Shown here piece by piece: positions 63,536 through 64,000 of a DNA stretch of 64,000 bases (position 1 is its first letter; each line of letters opens with the position of its first letter). The notes under the pieces are model-generated. The model was not told where the DNA came from and did not search any database. It saw only the letters and a list, made by a program, of their open reading frames with translations. Origin of the DNA: Doris montereyensis (Eukaryota > Mollusca > Gastropoda > Nudibranchia > Dorididae); contig JAXRKP010001088.1 in the NCBI GenBank assembly GCA_037039925.1, forward strand, positions 50,001 through 114,000, written 5' to 3'. A program made the position numbers and the translations under genes.

Positions 63536-64000
63536 GGTGGATGGGGAACGAGTCATGACAATGTTGTTTTTGGTTTTAAAAAAACCTCAAATATTTATTA
63601 TAAAGCAGCATGGGCAGGCACATTGTCCCAGCTGGAGTGCTCAGTTGACATTACGCTAAAGTTCAGGTATCTTCCAGTATCTTCATACCATTACGGAATC
63701 CACACAACTTCATCACTAAGAAGAAAACGCTTGCGACTTTGAAGCTTCGAAGGCATATCTGATGTGATGTCAGACGAAAAACAGAAAGAAAGGAAAAGAC
63801 GGTGAAGATAAGAAGAGTAGATAGAAGGGAAAGGAAGAATATATAGCAGTAGGAATGAGAATGGAAGATTCAGATCTAGAATGAAATAAAAATATGAAAA
63901 TAAGTAAGTTGCCATCGCGCCAAAGTTCAGGTTTGTTTGTGTTCCGTACGACTGCTGACCGTGACGTCTTGCATCAGCCGTCTCAGAATCTCACACTCAC
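63536..64000. other. Gene-free end of the window
   Basis: No conserved coding segment was recognised. The word 'ccaaagttcaggt' at 63920 resembles 'ctaaagttcaggtatc' at 63657 and may be a repeat boundary. Confidence 0.35.

Overview
This is a window of animal nuclear DNA: AT-rich, intron-rich and crowded with retroposons and microsatellites. A mollusc, probably a gastropod, is my best guess. That rests on SINE and LINE style, the microsatellite load and frequent TCTAGA/AGATCT words, so the clade is weakly supported. Nothing prokaryotic is present, and I found no defence, toxin, CRISPR or phage-like system.

Four conserved protein genes can be rebuilt exon by exon. (1) A MATCAP/KIAA0895-type tyrosine carboxypeptidase on + (catalytic exons 12422-18376; the N-terminal exons are uncertain). 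(2) A dynein light chain roadblock gene on - (33118 to 28337). (3) Cytochrome c oxidase subunit 4 on - (44306 to 40125). (4) Translation initiation factor eIF6 on + (52750-62035). From memory, the vertebrate relatives of these genes lie on human 16q (MATCAP1, DYNLRB2, COX4I1) and 20q11 (COX4I2, DYNLRB1, EIF6). The window may therefore hold an ancestral linkage group. The genes share no obvious pathway.

Every one of the four genes is interrupted by 1-2 nt indels, seven in about 2 kb of coding sequence, mostly in homopolymers, while codons on both sides remain clearly conserved. Together with a noisy 1.26 kb tandem duplication at 5.6-8.2 kb, this suggests unpolished long-read consensus rather than four pseudogenes. 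One indel is also present in a duplicated exon copy, so errors do not explain everything without a check.

Region by region: 1-10 kb holds microsatellites, tandem repeats and LINE tails. 10-18.4 kb holds the MATCAP gene with MITEs and SINEs in its introns. 18.4-28 kb is mostly gene-free, with pogo-like MITEs, SINEs and LINE fragments. 28-33 kb is the roadblock gene. 33-40 kb holds (CT)n/(GA)n tracts, an inverted SINE pair and nested SINEs. 40-44.3 kb is COX4. 44.9-47.1 kb is a complete piggyBac element with TTAA duplications and a decayed transposase. 47-52.7 kb is gene-free. 52.7-62 kb is eIF6, whose introns contain a MITE, LINEs and a SINE-derived minisatellite. 62-64 kb holds a mariner relic split by a SINE.

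At least five dispersed short families recur. I call them SINE-1 to SINE-5; these are local names only.
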